Part shown: positions 51,616 to 59,644 of the stretch, in pieces
How positions within the stretch are numbered: the first letter of the stretch is position 1
How the letters are laid out: every line of letters begins with the position of its first letter
Notes under the pieces: generated by a model
Seen by the model: only the letters and a program-made list of their open reading frames with translations
Database searches by the model: none
Told to the model about the DNA's origin: nothing
Assembly (NCBI GenBank): GCA_021831565.1
Contig: JAKBMM010000004.1
Coordinates: forward strand, 1 to 64,000
Reading direction: 5' to 3'
DNA from: Planctomycetota bacterium
Lineage (GTDB): Bacteria; Planctomycetota; Phycisphaerae; WQYP01
DNA: 64,000 nucleotides
Made by a program: the position numbers and the translations under genes

Positions 51616-51624
51616 CCATCGGGA
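51607..51624. repeat. Dispersed palindrome TCCCGAT...ATCGGGA
   Basis: TCCCGATAGCCATCGGGA has perfect 7-base arms. It overlaps the stop codon of the preceding gene and precedes rsmE by 20 bp. Related elements occur at 46785-46802 and 16566-16582. Confidence 0.6.
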
Positions 51625-51643
51625 TCAATTGAAGCGACGTAAC

Positions 51644-52435
51644 ATGCATCCGCTACGGTTCTACGTACCCGAGCTTTCTCCCGGTCAGTGCGATTTACCG
51701 GAAGATCAGGCGCATCACGCCTTGCATGTCCTGCGAGTAAAGCGGGGGCGGAGCATAATCGTTTTTGATGGGCGTGGCGCCTCGGCTCCGGGAACGTTCT
51801 TGTCTATCCAGGGGAAGGCTCTCTGCCAGATCAGCGGGCCGATCCGTCACGATCGGCCGCCGCTGGTGGATATCACGATCGCTTGCGCGGTTCCGAAGGT
51901 GGATCGCGCCGCGACGTTGATCGAGCAGGCCAGTCAGTTGGGCGTGTCGCGGCTGATCTGGTTGAACTGCCAGCATAGTATTGTACGACCGCAGGCGGCG
52001 GGGGAAAAAATGAAGCGCTGGCGGTCGTTGGCGATTGAATCGGCCAAGCAATGCGGGCGGAATTACGTGCTGCGGATCGATCCCCTCACGGAGTTTTCCG
52101 CGGCTCTGGAAGAGTTTCAAACGGCAAAAAAGACTATCCTTTGGGCGAATCCTCGCGCTCCTCGGTCGCTTTCGGACTGGGTCATCAAGCAACTATATCC
52201 TTTACTGGCCGAACGCGCCGGCGGGCCATTTGCACTCATGGCGTTGATTGGCCCGGAGGGAGGATTCAGCCGCCGGGAACAGGATCTGCTGGGTGCTATA
52301 CCGGAAGCGATGCCGGTACGTTTGGCCGATAATATTTTGCGGGTGGAAACGGCGGCGCTGGCGTGCGCGGCGATCATTGCCGGGGTGATTGCGGAAGAAA
52401 CCGGTCATGGACACGATAAAACGGCAGTATTGTGA
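51644..52435 (+). CDS. rsmE: 16S rRNA (uracil1498-N3)-methyltransferase RsmE
   Basis: A 263-residue SPOUT methyltransferase modifying U1498 of 16S rRNA. The N-terminal PUA-like domain (RFYVPELSPGQCDLPEDQAH then HALHVLRVKRG) and the SPOUT motifs ALIGPEGGFSRREQDLL and RLADNILRVETAALACAAII are all intact. ATG 51644 gives the normal N-terminus. It converges on the RsbW-like gene; a short palindrome (TGATAAT/ATTATCA, 52433-52449) lies between. Confidence 0.93.
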   Translation: MHPLRFYVPELSPGQCDLPEDQAHHALHVLRVKRGRSIIVFDGRGASAPGTFLSIQGKALCQISGPIRHDRPPLVDITIACAVPKVDRAATLIEQASQLGVSRLIWLNCQHSIVRPQAAGEKMKRWRSLAIESAKQCGRNYVLRIDPLTEFSAALEEFQTAKKTILWANPRAPRSLSDWVIKQLYPLLAERAGGPFALMALIGPEGGFSRREQDLLGAIPEAMPVRLADNILRVETAALACAAIIAGVIAEETGHGHDKTAVL

Positions 52436-52446
52436 TAATATAATTA

Positions 52447-52953
52447 TCAGCCAAAGGCCACATTGCGGGAGACAAATCGGCGGGGGGATTCGTTGAATTT
52501 AGTCAGTGTAACGGAGTTGCCGGAGGGGTTGTAAACTACGTTATTCATGAAAGCCCGCATCAAAAGAATGCCGCGCCCGCCGGGGCAATCCAGTCGGCCA
52601 TCATCGGTGGGATCGGGTAGATTGGCCGGGTTGAAACCCGGACCCTCATCCCCCACGACCACATCCACCCGCCGGGAGGTTACGCGGTACTTGATATGAA
52701 CGCTCTTATGGCGGTCCATCTTATTGCCATGTTTGACGGCATTGGCGATGGCCTCGTCCAGGGCCAGTTTAAGGGCGAATAGATCGCGATCTGTATAAGA
52801 AAATTTTTCGCATTGACGGAGAATGGCCTCTTCCACCTCCGGAATACGGCTTAAGGTGCTCGGAATTTCCAAGCCGCACCAATGCCCACTGGTGGGTGGG
52901 AGGCCTGCTTGGCCATTCTGCTTGCACTTACCTTGGATTTGCATATGTTTCAT
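52447..52953 (-). CDS. RsbW-type anti-sigma serine kinase (HATPase_c)
   Basis: A 168-residue histidine-kinase-like ATPase. The N box ALKLALDEAIANAVKHGNK, G1 box VVGDEGPGFN and G2 box GGRGILLMRAFMNNV are present. Such proteins phosphorylate a STAS antagonist or bind a sigma factor. The STAS gene lies 135 bp upstream on the same strand. The exact start (52953 or 52944) is uncertain. Confidence 0.85.
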   Translation of the reverse strand: MKHMQIQGKCKQNGQAGLPPTSGHWCGLEIPSTLSRIPEVEEAILRQCEKFSYTDRDLFALKLALDEAIANAVKHGNKMDRHKSVHIKYRVTSRRVDVVVGDEGPGFNPANLPDPTDDGRLDCPGGRGILLMRAFMNNVVYNPSGNSVTLTKFNESPRRFVSRNVAFG

Positions 52954-53088
52954 AGATCGCCCGTATTTCGAACTAAAATATAAAAGAACACGCCAACTCC
53001 CTTGGCGCGACGGACGTCCATGCCCATTTATAGGACCCAAACGGCACCCCGATCCATGGCGCCGTAATAACCACGGATGGCCCGACCG

Positions 53089-53472
53089 TTAAACAAACGG
53101 CGGGCGCCCCTGGTTTTGCAAGCTCTCTCTGGCCGCCTTAATTGTCGGATAAATGTGGAATAGTTTATTAAGTTTTGTTATCAGAAAAACTTCGTAGATT
53201 TGGGGAGCAATGTCGCAAAGCCGCAACTGGCCTTCGCGACCCTGAATTTTATTATTCGCCATGATCAGGGTTCCCAGGGCGGCCGAAGAAAGATGATCCA
53301 CTCCGGCAAAAGAAATGATAAGCCTCGGACGACGCTCGCCTTCGATCAGCGCGCCGAGCGCATCGCCGATCTCCGCGATGTTGCCTTCATCGAGAATTTT
53401 CCGGCTGGTGAACTCCACCTGCAGGATTTCGCCATCGCGGGTGACTTTCAGGTGTGCGGCATCCTGTTGCAT
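53089..53472 (-). CDS. STAS-domain anti-sigma antagonist (RsbV/SpoIIAA-like)
   Basis: A 127-residue STAS protein. The phosphorylation-site region ISFAGVDHLSSAALGTLIMA is well formed, with Ser as the likely acceptor. ATG 53472 has GGAG at 8 bp; an in-frame TTG at 53502 is less likely. With the kinase-like gene downstream it forms a partner-switch module, so dephosphorylated STAS would free the regulated protein. No sigma factor lies in the operon. Confidence 0.88.
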   Translation of the reverse strand: MQQDAAHLKVTRDGEILQVEFTSRKILDEGNIAEIGDALGALIEGERRPRLIISFAGVDHLSSAALGTLIMANNKIQGREGQLRLCDIAPQIYEVFLITKLNKLFHIYPTIKAARESLQNQGRPPFV

Positions 53473-53547
53473 GAATAAATCTCCGAATTCAACCACGGCC
53501 AACTCTGGCGAAACCGTGGAGTTGCATCGTACGAGCCATGCAATTTA

Positions 53548-53575
53548 ATCATATACGTTGACTTTGAACTGTCAA
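53548..53575 (-). promoter_or_regulatory. Consensus promoter of the STAS/kinase operon
   Basis: On the minus strand TTGACA (53570-53575) and TATGAT (53548-53553) are separated by 16 bp. Transcription would start near 53541, about 70 bases before the STAS gene. This is among the best sigma70 matches in the window. Confidence 0.7.
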
Positions 53576-53816
53576 TGTTCCCGGGATTTTTCTGAAGCTT
53601 TTTCGCAATCCGGATATGCCGGAGGGAGCCGGGGACCGTTACGCCCCACCAGCGGATGTTCTACTCGTGTACTGGCCGGCGCCAAGCCGGGAATTTGCGC
53701 CGGTGAACGTCACCGCTGTGTTCGCCGGCACATGGAATGTGCCTCGTTCCGTCCCGCGCGATGCCGGGCCGCTGCGGCGGCCCGCGTCTTGAAGCGGCGC
53801 CCCTGGCGCGCCGGGA
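53576..53816. other. Intergenic region upstream of the STAS operon
   Basis: About 240 bp between the promoter and the end of doxX. I see no gene, RNA or repeat. GC-rich short frames here are not supported. Confidence 0.5.
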
Positions 53817-54257
53817 TCACGCAGCGGCCTTCTCGGTGTGCCGGAATCGCAGCGTCCATTTACCGGGTCCCAGCAACGCCATGGCAATAATTACCACCAG
53901 CAGGCTCAATGGGTATTCGCAACCGTTATTCATGGCGCTAAAGCCGTGCCGGCCGGTTACGATGGTGGCCACCAGCATGTTGACGGCCAGGGGGATGGCC
54001 ATGATCCGCAAGCCGGTCCCTGCAAGGAATATCAGCCCGCCGAAAAACTCGGCGCAGCCGCTGAGTATCGCGCTGATCAGCGGGTGGGGAATGCCCATCC
54101 GGCTAAAAGTCTGGGCTGTGCCGTGAATGCCGCCGCCGCCGAAAGCTCCGAAAAGCTTCTGCGAACCATGGTAGAGAAAAATGGTCGCAATAATCAGGCG
54201 TATCAACAGCAGCGCGATATTCCGCGGGCGCGTCGAGTTTTCGGCGAGCGTAGGCAT
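53817..54257 (-). CDS. DoxX family membrane protein
   Basis: A 146-residue protein with about four hydrophobic spans. The DoxX signature LLLIRLIIATIFLYHGSQKL and the glycine-rich loop GAFGGGGIHGT are clear. Homologues have been linked to quinone or thiosulfate redox and to thiol-stress responses, but the role is uncertain. ATG 54257 follows AAGGAAA. It lies 90 bp after dapA on the same strand. Confidence 0.9.
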   Translation of the reverse strand: MPTLAENSTRPRNIALLLIRLIIATIFLYHGSQKLFGAFGGGGIHGTAQTFSRMGIPHPLISAILSGCAEFFGGLIFLAGTGLRIMAIPLAVNMLVATIVTGRHGFSAMNNGCEYPLSLLVVIIAMALLGPGKWTLRFRHTEKAAA

Positions 54258-54347
54258 GATGCTTTTTCCTTATGAAAATGTTGCGGCGGTTCCCGTTGTT
54301 ATTCTCTGCCGGAGGCGCCAATGCTCTTGCAACTTTCCCAACAGGCG

Positions 54348-55238
54348 CTAAGACGAAATGGGACTCAGCCCGGCCTGTACCAGCGCGCCGCGGATGATCC
54401 GGCGGCTCTCGGATGACGCTTCGCACAGCGGCAGCCGAAGTGCACCGCTGTCGCGACCGAGCATCGCCATGGCGGTTTTGATCGGAATGGGATTGGTTTC
54501 GACAAACAGGGCCTTGCACAGGGCGAAAAGCCGCAGGTGCAGCCCCCGCGCCGTGGCAATATCGCCGGCCAGCGCCGCGTCCACCAGCCCGCGTACCTGA
54601 TCGGGTACGATGTTCGACGCCACACTGATGACGCCTTTGGCGCCTACGGCGATCATAGGCAAGGTGAGAGAATCGTCGCCGGAAAGAATATGCAAGCCGG
54701 CGGCCACAGCCTCGCTGGTCAAGTCGAGATTCCCCGCCGCATCCTTGATTGCCACGATGTTCGGGCAATCTTTCGTCAGTCGGCACATCGTCGCGACCGT
54801 CATCGTTACATTGGTGCGCCCCGGAATATTGTATAAGACAATGGGAATGTCCACAGCCTGCGCCACCGTCTTGAAATGCCGGTACAGGCCTTCCTGCGTT
54901 GGTTTGTTGTAATAAGGATTGACCATCAGCGCGCCGTCCGCTCCCGCCTTGCGAGCGTGGCGCGTCAGAGCCAGCGCCTCGTCGGTGCTGTTGGAGCCGG
55001 TGCCGGCGATTACCTTCAGGCCGGTGCCGCGCGCCGCGCCAACCGCAACTTCCACCACTTCGTGGTGTTCCTCGTGTGAAACCGTCGGGCATTCGCCGGT
55101 GGTGCCGACCGGCACGATTCCCCGCACGCCGTGGCCGGCTTGAAAAGCGATCTGTTTTTCCAAGGCGCGCCGGTCGAATCCCGATGGGGATCGGTCCTGG
55201 AAGGGGGTGACCAGCGCGGTAAAGGTTCCCTGAAACAT
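54348..55238 (-). CDS. dapA: 4-hydroxy-tetrahydrodipicolinate synthase
   Basis: A 296-residue enzyme condensing pyruvate and aspartate semialdehyde on the lysine/diaminopimelate pathway. The motifs GTTGECPTVSHEEH, LYNIPGRTNV (catalytic Tyr) and NIVAIKDAAGNL (Schiff-base Lys) are in place. ATG 55238 is chosen; a TTG nine bases earlier is possible. It is probably separate from the peroxiredoxin gene 87 bp upstream. Confidence 0.95.
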   Translation of the reverse strand: MFQGTFTALVTPFQDRSPSGFDRRALEKQIAFQAGHGVRGIVPVGTTGECPTVSHEEHHEVVEVAVGAARGTGLKVIAGTGSNSTDEALALTRHARKAGADGALMVNPYYNKPTQEGLYRHFKTVAQAVDIPIVLYNIPGRTNVTMTVATMCRLTKDCPNIVAIKDAAGNLDLTSEAVAAGLHILSGDDSLTLPMIAVGAKGVISVASNIVPDQVRGLVDAALAGDIATARGLHLRLFALCKALFVETNPIPIKTAMAMLGRDSGALRLPLCEASSESRRIIRGALVQAGLSPISS

Positions 55239-55325
55239 AAACCACAAATTATGACTTGTACAACCTGGAAGTCTATAGCCAGGTGTGCTTGTGCCGGATT
55301 TTCGCCATCCCGCCTTACGTACCGC

Positions 55326-55940
55326 TCAGGGTACGGGGCTCAGGGAATGGCTGTGTTGCGCCAGGTATTCCGCCACGCCCGCGGGAGTGGGCTTCATGGC
55401 CGGTTTACCCTTTTCCCAGTCCGCCGGACAAACTTCTCCGTGCTGCTCAAAGAATTGCAGAGCATCGACCATCCGGATCGTCTCGGCGACATTGCGCCCC
55501 AGCGGCAGATCGTTGACGAGTTGATGCCGTACGATCCCCTGTTTATCAATCAGAAATGTGCCGCGGAGCGCCACCTCTTCGTGATGCAGCACGCCGTAGT
55601 CGCGGGCGATGGATTTACTCATGTCCGCCACCATGGGAAACTGCAGATCGCCGACGCCGCCGGAGTGGATCGGTGTTTTTTTCCAAGCCAGATGGGTGAA
55701 CTGGGAATCCACGCTCACGGCGACCACTTTGGTTTGCCGCTGTTCGAATTCCTTGTATCGCCGGTCAAAAGCGATGATTTCCGAAGGACATACAAAGGTG
55801 AAATCCAGCGGATAAAAAAACAATACGCCGTAGGAATCTTCCAGAAAGGAACGAAAATGAAACGTTTCATTGATGGAATTATCCGCCATGACGGCCGGGG
55901 CGGTGAAATCCGGGGCGAGTTTACCAACAAGGACCTGCAT
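55326..55940 (-). CDS. 2-Cys peroxiredoxin (AhpC/Prx1 type)
   Basis: A 204-residue thiol peroxidase. The peroxidatic cysteine is in YPLDFTFVCPSEIIAF and the resolving cysteine in FFEQHGEVCPADWEKG near the C-terminus. ATG 55940 has TTGGAG at 9 bp; the long in-frame upstream extension is not coding. It detoxifies hydrogen peroxide and peroxynitrite, an expected need in an organism with hydrogenase and FeS enzymes. No reductase (AhpF) is adjacent. Confidence 0.94.
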   Translation of the reverse strand: MQVLVGKLAPDFTAPAVMADNSINETFHFRSFLEDSYGVLFFYPLDFTFVCPSEIIAFDRRYKEFEQRQTKVVAVSVDSQFTHLAWKKTPIHSGGVGDLQFPMVADMSKSIARDYGVLHHEEVALRGTFLIDKQGIVRHQLVNDLPLGRNVAETIRMVDALQFFEQHGEVCPADWEKGKPAMKPTPAGVAEYLAQHSHSLSPVP

Positions 55941-56265
55941 ACCAAATATCTCCAAAACATCCAACACGTTTGCGGTGCGGCCTGTCAAAAAATTCCGCAC
56001 AACATATTCTAGGCATGGGTTTGGGGTAAGCAAGCCGGCGGGCCGTTTTATCCGTAACATGGATGTTGCCGGTTCCACACCAACCAACCCGCTGCCGCTG
56101 GCCCGCGCGTGTTCGCACACCCAGAGGCAACGCGCACGCCACGGACGGGCCTTCCCGAAAAAATTGCCGCGCCGTCGGCGGTTATCGGGAGCAACGCGAT
56201 ATTGCCGATAATATAAAATAAGATGATGGGGGATAGGAGCGGGTTTAAACAAGGTGCTTGCATCC
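55941..56265. other. Intergenic region between divergent prx and phoH genes
   Basis: About 325 bp shared by two divergent genes. It contains AT-rich tracts at 56195-56225 (GCCGATAATATAAAATAAG) that are likely to include the phoH promoter. A stretch near 56060-56100 resembles a T-arm (GGTTCCACACC) but does not fold into a tRNA. No other feature is recognised. Confidence 0.45.
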
Positions 56266-57618
56266 ATGGTGGACAGCCAGGCGGGCGTGAAGTATTTCGT
56301 CCTCGACACCAGCGTGCTTCTGCACAATCCAGGCGCGCTGTTCAACTTCGCCGACAACGAAGTCGTGCTCCCCTTTGAGGTACTCGAAGAACTCGATCAA
56401 TTCAAAAAAGATACCAACGATGTCGGCCGCAACGCCCGCATGGTGATCCGCCATCTGGATCAGTTGCGGGAACACGGTCATCTCGCCGCCGGCGTGCGGT
56501 GGAACGGCCACGGCGGTTGCATTCGCGTGGCGATGGAAAAGGTCCACGTTCCCGGCTTAAGCGATGCCATACCCGACAATCGCATCATTTCCGTGGCTTG
56601 GAAACTCAAACGGGCCGGCAAGCAGGTCATTTTTATCAGCAAGGACATCAATGCCCGTATCAAGTCCGACGCTCTGGGAATTACCACGCGCGATTTTGAA
56701 TCGCAGAAGGTTGATTACGAAACTCTATACTCCGGTTTCCGCAATATAGACGTGGAAGGCTCCGTCATCGATCGCTTATATGCCGACAAGCGTCTGATGC
56801 TTTCGGACCCGGCTCTGGCCGGGATCCATCCGCCGCTTTTTCCGAACGAGTTCGTCCTGTTCCACGGTGGTTCTGATTCCAATCAGGCGGGACTGGGGCG
56901 CCATATCGCCTCGCTCCAGGCTCTGCTGCCGTTGGCGCGGGCCCGGAAAGCCTGTTTCGGAATCCTGCCGCGAAATGTTCAGCAGACCATGGCCCTGGAT
57001 TTGCTTCTTGACGACGACGTGCAGATGGTCACTCTGCTGGGAACCGCCGGAACCGGAAAAACTCTTCTGGCCCTGGCCGCCGGTATGTCCAAGTGTTTCA
57101 ATGAACAGCGCTACGAACGACTCCTGGTGGCCCGGCCCATCATGCCGCTGGGCAAAGACATCGGCTATCTGCCCGGCGGCAAGGACGAAAAAATGGCCGC
57201 CTGGATGCAACCGATTTTCGACAACCTGGAATTTCTCCTGGTCGACCGCCGCGTTCACAGCGGCGAAACCGCCAACGTGCAGGCCAAGCTCAAGGCCTTG
57301 ATCGGCGGCGGAAAAGTGGTGCTCGAAGCGCTTACCTACATCCGCGGTCGCAGCATCCCGCATCAGTTCATGATCGTCGATGAAGCGCAGAACCTCACTC
57401 CTCATGAAATCAAGACCATCGCCAGCCGCGTCGGCGAGGGAACCAAAATCGTTCTTACCGGCGACGCCGAACAGATCGATAATCCCTACTTGGACGCCAA
57501 CTCCAACGGACTGTCTTTCACCATCGAAAAACTTAAATCCTCCGAATTGGTCGGTCACGTGACTTTGGAACGGCCCGAACGCAGCAGCTTGGCAAGCTTG
57601 ATTGTCAAGGAACTCTAA
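56266..57618 (+). CDS. PIN domain-PhoH ATPase fusion
   Basis: A 450-residue protein of the PhoH2 type. An N-terminal PIN RNase domain starts with KYFVLDTSVLLHNPGAL and contains LPFEVLEELDQFK and ISKDINARIK acidic sites. A C-terminal PhoH RNA helicase-like ATPase has Walker A LLGTAGTGKTLLAL and Walker B FMIVDEAQN. Together they cut and unwind RNA. ATG 56266 is taken; a GTG at 56254 is possible. It stands in a single-gene unit. Confidence 0.93.
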   Translation: MVDSQAGVKYFVLDTSVLLHNPGALFNFADNEVVLPFEVLEELDQFKKDTNDVGRNARMVIRHLDQLREHGHLAAGVRWNGHGGCIRVAMEKVHVPGLSDAIPDNRIISVAWKLKRAGKQVIFISKDINARIKSDALGITTRDFESQKVDYETLYSGFRNIDVEGSVIDRLYADKRLMLSDPALAGIHPPLFPNEFVLFHGGSDSNQAGLGRHIASLQALLPLARARKACFGILPRNVQQTMALDLLLDDDVQMVTLLGTAGTGKTLLALAAGMSKCFNEQRYERLLVARPIMPLGKDIGYLPGGKDEKMAAWMQPIFDNLEFLLVDRRVHSGETANVQAKLKALIGGGKVVLEALTYIRGRSIPHQFMIVDEAQNLTPHEIKTIASRVGEGTKIVLTGDAEQIDNPYLDANSNGLSFTIEKLKSSELVGHVTLERPERSSLASLIVKEL

Positions 57619-57667
57619 AGAGCTTGTTGGGAAAGTTAGCAAAGCCGCGCGACACCGGTCACTTACC

Positions 57668-58120
57668 TTAGTCGCATTGCCGCGGCGAATGATGGATGGT
57701 GATCCGGACGCGAAATACCGCCCCATTGGTTGCAATTTGTAGCTGACTGAGCAACCCTTGACGCAAAAGTGAATGGAGTTCCATCCTGGCCGCGGCGCTG
57801 GTGACATGTACGTTTAACACGCCACGGTGGAAGCCGGCCAGGCTGGTGGCTCCCAGGAGTTTGTCCGGAACGCGTTGACGCCAGACTTCGCTGACGCGCG
57901 AAAGAACGGCGCCGCCCCGGGCTATATTCTCTTTGAACCAGGCGGGAAGAAAATCGCCCAGGCTCGCCGGGGGGTGGGGATCGATGGGCGACTTATAACG
58001 AATTTGTTGCATAAGAACGGCCATGGCCGTGTTTTGACGCGATTGCGCCAGCGCCTGCCGCGTTGCAACCGCCGGTAAAGCGACTGGGGATTTTTTCTTC
58101 CGTAAATATTTCCCGGACAT
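57668..58120 (-). CDS. dciA: DciA family (DUF721) helicase-loading protein
   Basis: A 150-residue protein. The core VSEVWRQRVPDKLLGATSLA followed by GFHRGVLNVHVTSAAARMEL is the DUF721 pattern, associated with loading of the replicative helicase DnaB in bacteria without DnaC/DnaI. ATG 58120 has GGAG at 9 bp; GTG 58183, overlapping the dnaN stop, is an alternative longer start. It follows dnaN and may be co-transcribed with it. Confidence 0.82.
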   Translation of the reverse strand: MSGKYLRKKKSPVALPAVATRQALAQSRQNTAMAVLMQQIRYKSPIDPHPPASLGDFLPAWFKENIARGGAVLSRVSEVWRQRVPDKLLGATSLAGFHRGVLNVHVTSAAARMELHSLLRQGLLSQLQIATNGAVFRVRITIHHSPRQCD

Positions 58121-58179
58121 GGCGCTTGATCTCCGCGAGACGGGCGGAACGCCGGCTGGCTTTGGCGCCGGTATTTTCT

Positions 58180-59394
58180 TCACACTGCGGCGCCGCCGGA
58201 ACCAAGGTTTACCGGCATCACGACGTAAAGGAAATTGTTCCCGGAGCGAATGATGCCGGGTTTGGTCGGCGAACGCAATTCAAAGACTACGTCTTCCATC
58301 GGCGCGGCCTTCAGGGCATCAAGCAGATACTGGGAGTTGAAACCGATCTCGAGCGGTTCATAGCCGTAATCAATGGGTATCTCCACTTTCGTTTCGCCCA
58401 TTTCCGGCGCCCGGCCGATCACGGTAAGCAGTTTTGGCGCAAAGCCAAGGCATACCGCCTTGGATTCCTCGCTGGTTAGCACCGCCGCACGACTCACCGC
58501 GCTCTGAAAGCGGGTACGATTCACGGACACTTTGTGATCGCAATCCTTGGGAATTACATCCTGATACGGTGGAAAGGAACCTTCCACCAGGGCGGTGCTG
58601 AGCAAGGCGGCGACGAACCCTTCGTTTTTGGATGTTCCGCCCTGCCCCGGCACGCCCGGGGCTCGCTCGGAATTGGTTTTTTCGCCACCGGTGAGCACCT
58701 GCACATAAAGCTTGTTCTCGCGAAATTGCAATTTGATCGTCTGTTCCGGATCCTCCAACAGGCGCTCCAACATGCCGATCGCCTTGATTGGCACGATCGC
58801 CGAGATGTCTTTGCTTTCACCGGTTTCCACTTCGTCGCGCGCCAACGCCAGACGGTGCCCATCGGTAGCCACCAGGGAAAGCTTCTTGCCTTTGCGCTCG
58901 AAAAGAACGCCATTCATGGCGTAGCGCGTCATTTCCTTGGCGGCAGCGAAACGCGTGCGGTCCAGCATGACCTTGAGCAGTGCGGCCGGCATGGTCAAAT
59001 CGGCGGCGCCATCAAAGCCGTTGATGGGCGGAAATTCCTCCACGGCAAAGCCCAGAAGAGTGGACGTGCTGTCACTGCCCTTGATCGTGGCCTTGTCGCC
59101 ATGAACATCGATTGTGAGCGTTTCGTCCGGCGAAGCGTTGACAATTTCCGCTATCTTATTGGCCGGCAATAGCGCCACGCCTTCCCGCTGTACATCCACC
59201 TGCGCCAGCGATGTTTCCAAAGTCATTTCCAGGTCGGTGGAAACGCATTGCAGTGTCCCGGCGCCGCGGGGTTGCGCCGCCGCGGCGCTTAACCGCACAC
59301 AGGCCAAAACAGGTTTGGGAGTGCGGGTGGGAACCACACTGCATGTCAAGGCAAGCGCTTTGGCCAAAGCTTGACGATTTACGATTACTTTCAT
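58180..59394 (-). CDS. dnaN: DNA polymerase III sliding clamp (beta subunit)
   Basis: A 404-residue beta clamp, longer than the usual 366-380 residues. The start KVIVNRQALAKALALTCSVV and the hallmarks LLGFAVEEFPPI, MTRYAMNGVLFE, ATDGHRLALAR and the C-terminal VVMPVNL (usually VVMPMRL) are present. An insertion (GEKTNSERAPGVPGQGGTSK) sits near residue 250. ATG 59394 follows an A-rich weak site. dnaA and gyrB are not nearby in the window. Confidence 0.93.
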   Translation of the reverse strand: MKVIVNRQALAKALALTCSVVPTRTPKPVLACVRLSAAAAQPRGAGTLQCVSTDLEMTLETSLAQVDVQREGVALLPANKIAEIVNASPDETLTIDVHGDKATIKGSDSTSTLLGFAVEEFPPINGFDGAADLTMPAALLKVMLDRTRFAAAKEMTRYAMNGVLFERKGKKLSLVATDGHRLALARDEVETGESKDISAIVPIKAIGMLERLLEDPEQTIKLQFRENKLYVQVLTGGEKTNSERAPGVPGQGGTSKNEGFVAALLSTALVEGSFPPYQDVIPKDCDHKVSVNRTRFQSAVSRAAVLTSEESKAVCLGFAPKLLTVIGRAPEMGETKVEIPIDYGYEPLEIGFNSQYLLDALKAAPMEDVVFELRSPTKPGIIRSGNNFLYVVMPVNLGSGGAAV

Positions 59395-59644
59395 TTTTTT
59401 CGCCCATCCACAACAGGAATCCGCCGTATCCCGGCGCGCCGAGGCTGTTTCCCGCTCCCCATAGCCGGCGGAGGTCGGGACTCCGGAATCCAATTCGGCC
59501 GAAAGGTATCGTAATACGTCGGCCATCAAACAACAACCCTCGCGCGCCACCCGCGCGCGCCACTGGAAAAGCCGCTGAACATGCGGCGTAAAAACATCAA
59601 AGCCGCCGGCTTGCCGGCGGTGAACTTGCCGGCGCCGCAATGCG

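Noticed and set aside
56050..56110. tRNA-like sequence (GGTTCCACACC and translated GVEPATS)
   Set aside because: The T-loop is not TTCRANY and no acceptor or anticodon stem can be paired; possibly a decayed tRNA but not callable.
55941..56357. N-terminal extension of the peroxiredoxin
   Set aside because: The family starts at the methionine at 55940, which has a proper ribosome-binding site; the extension covers the divergent phoH start.
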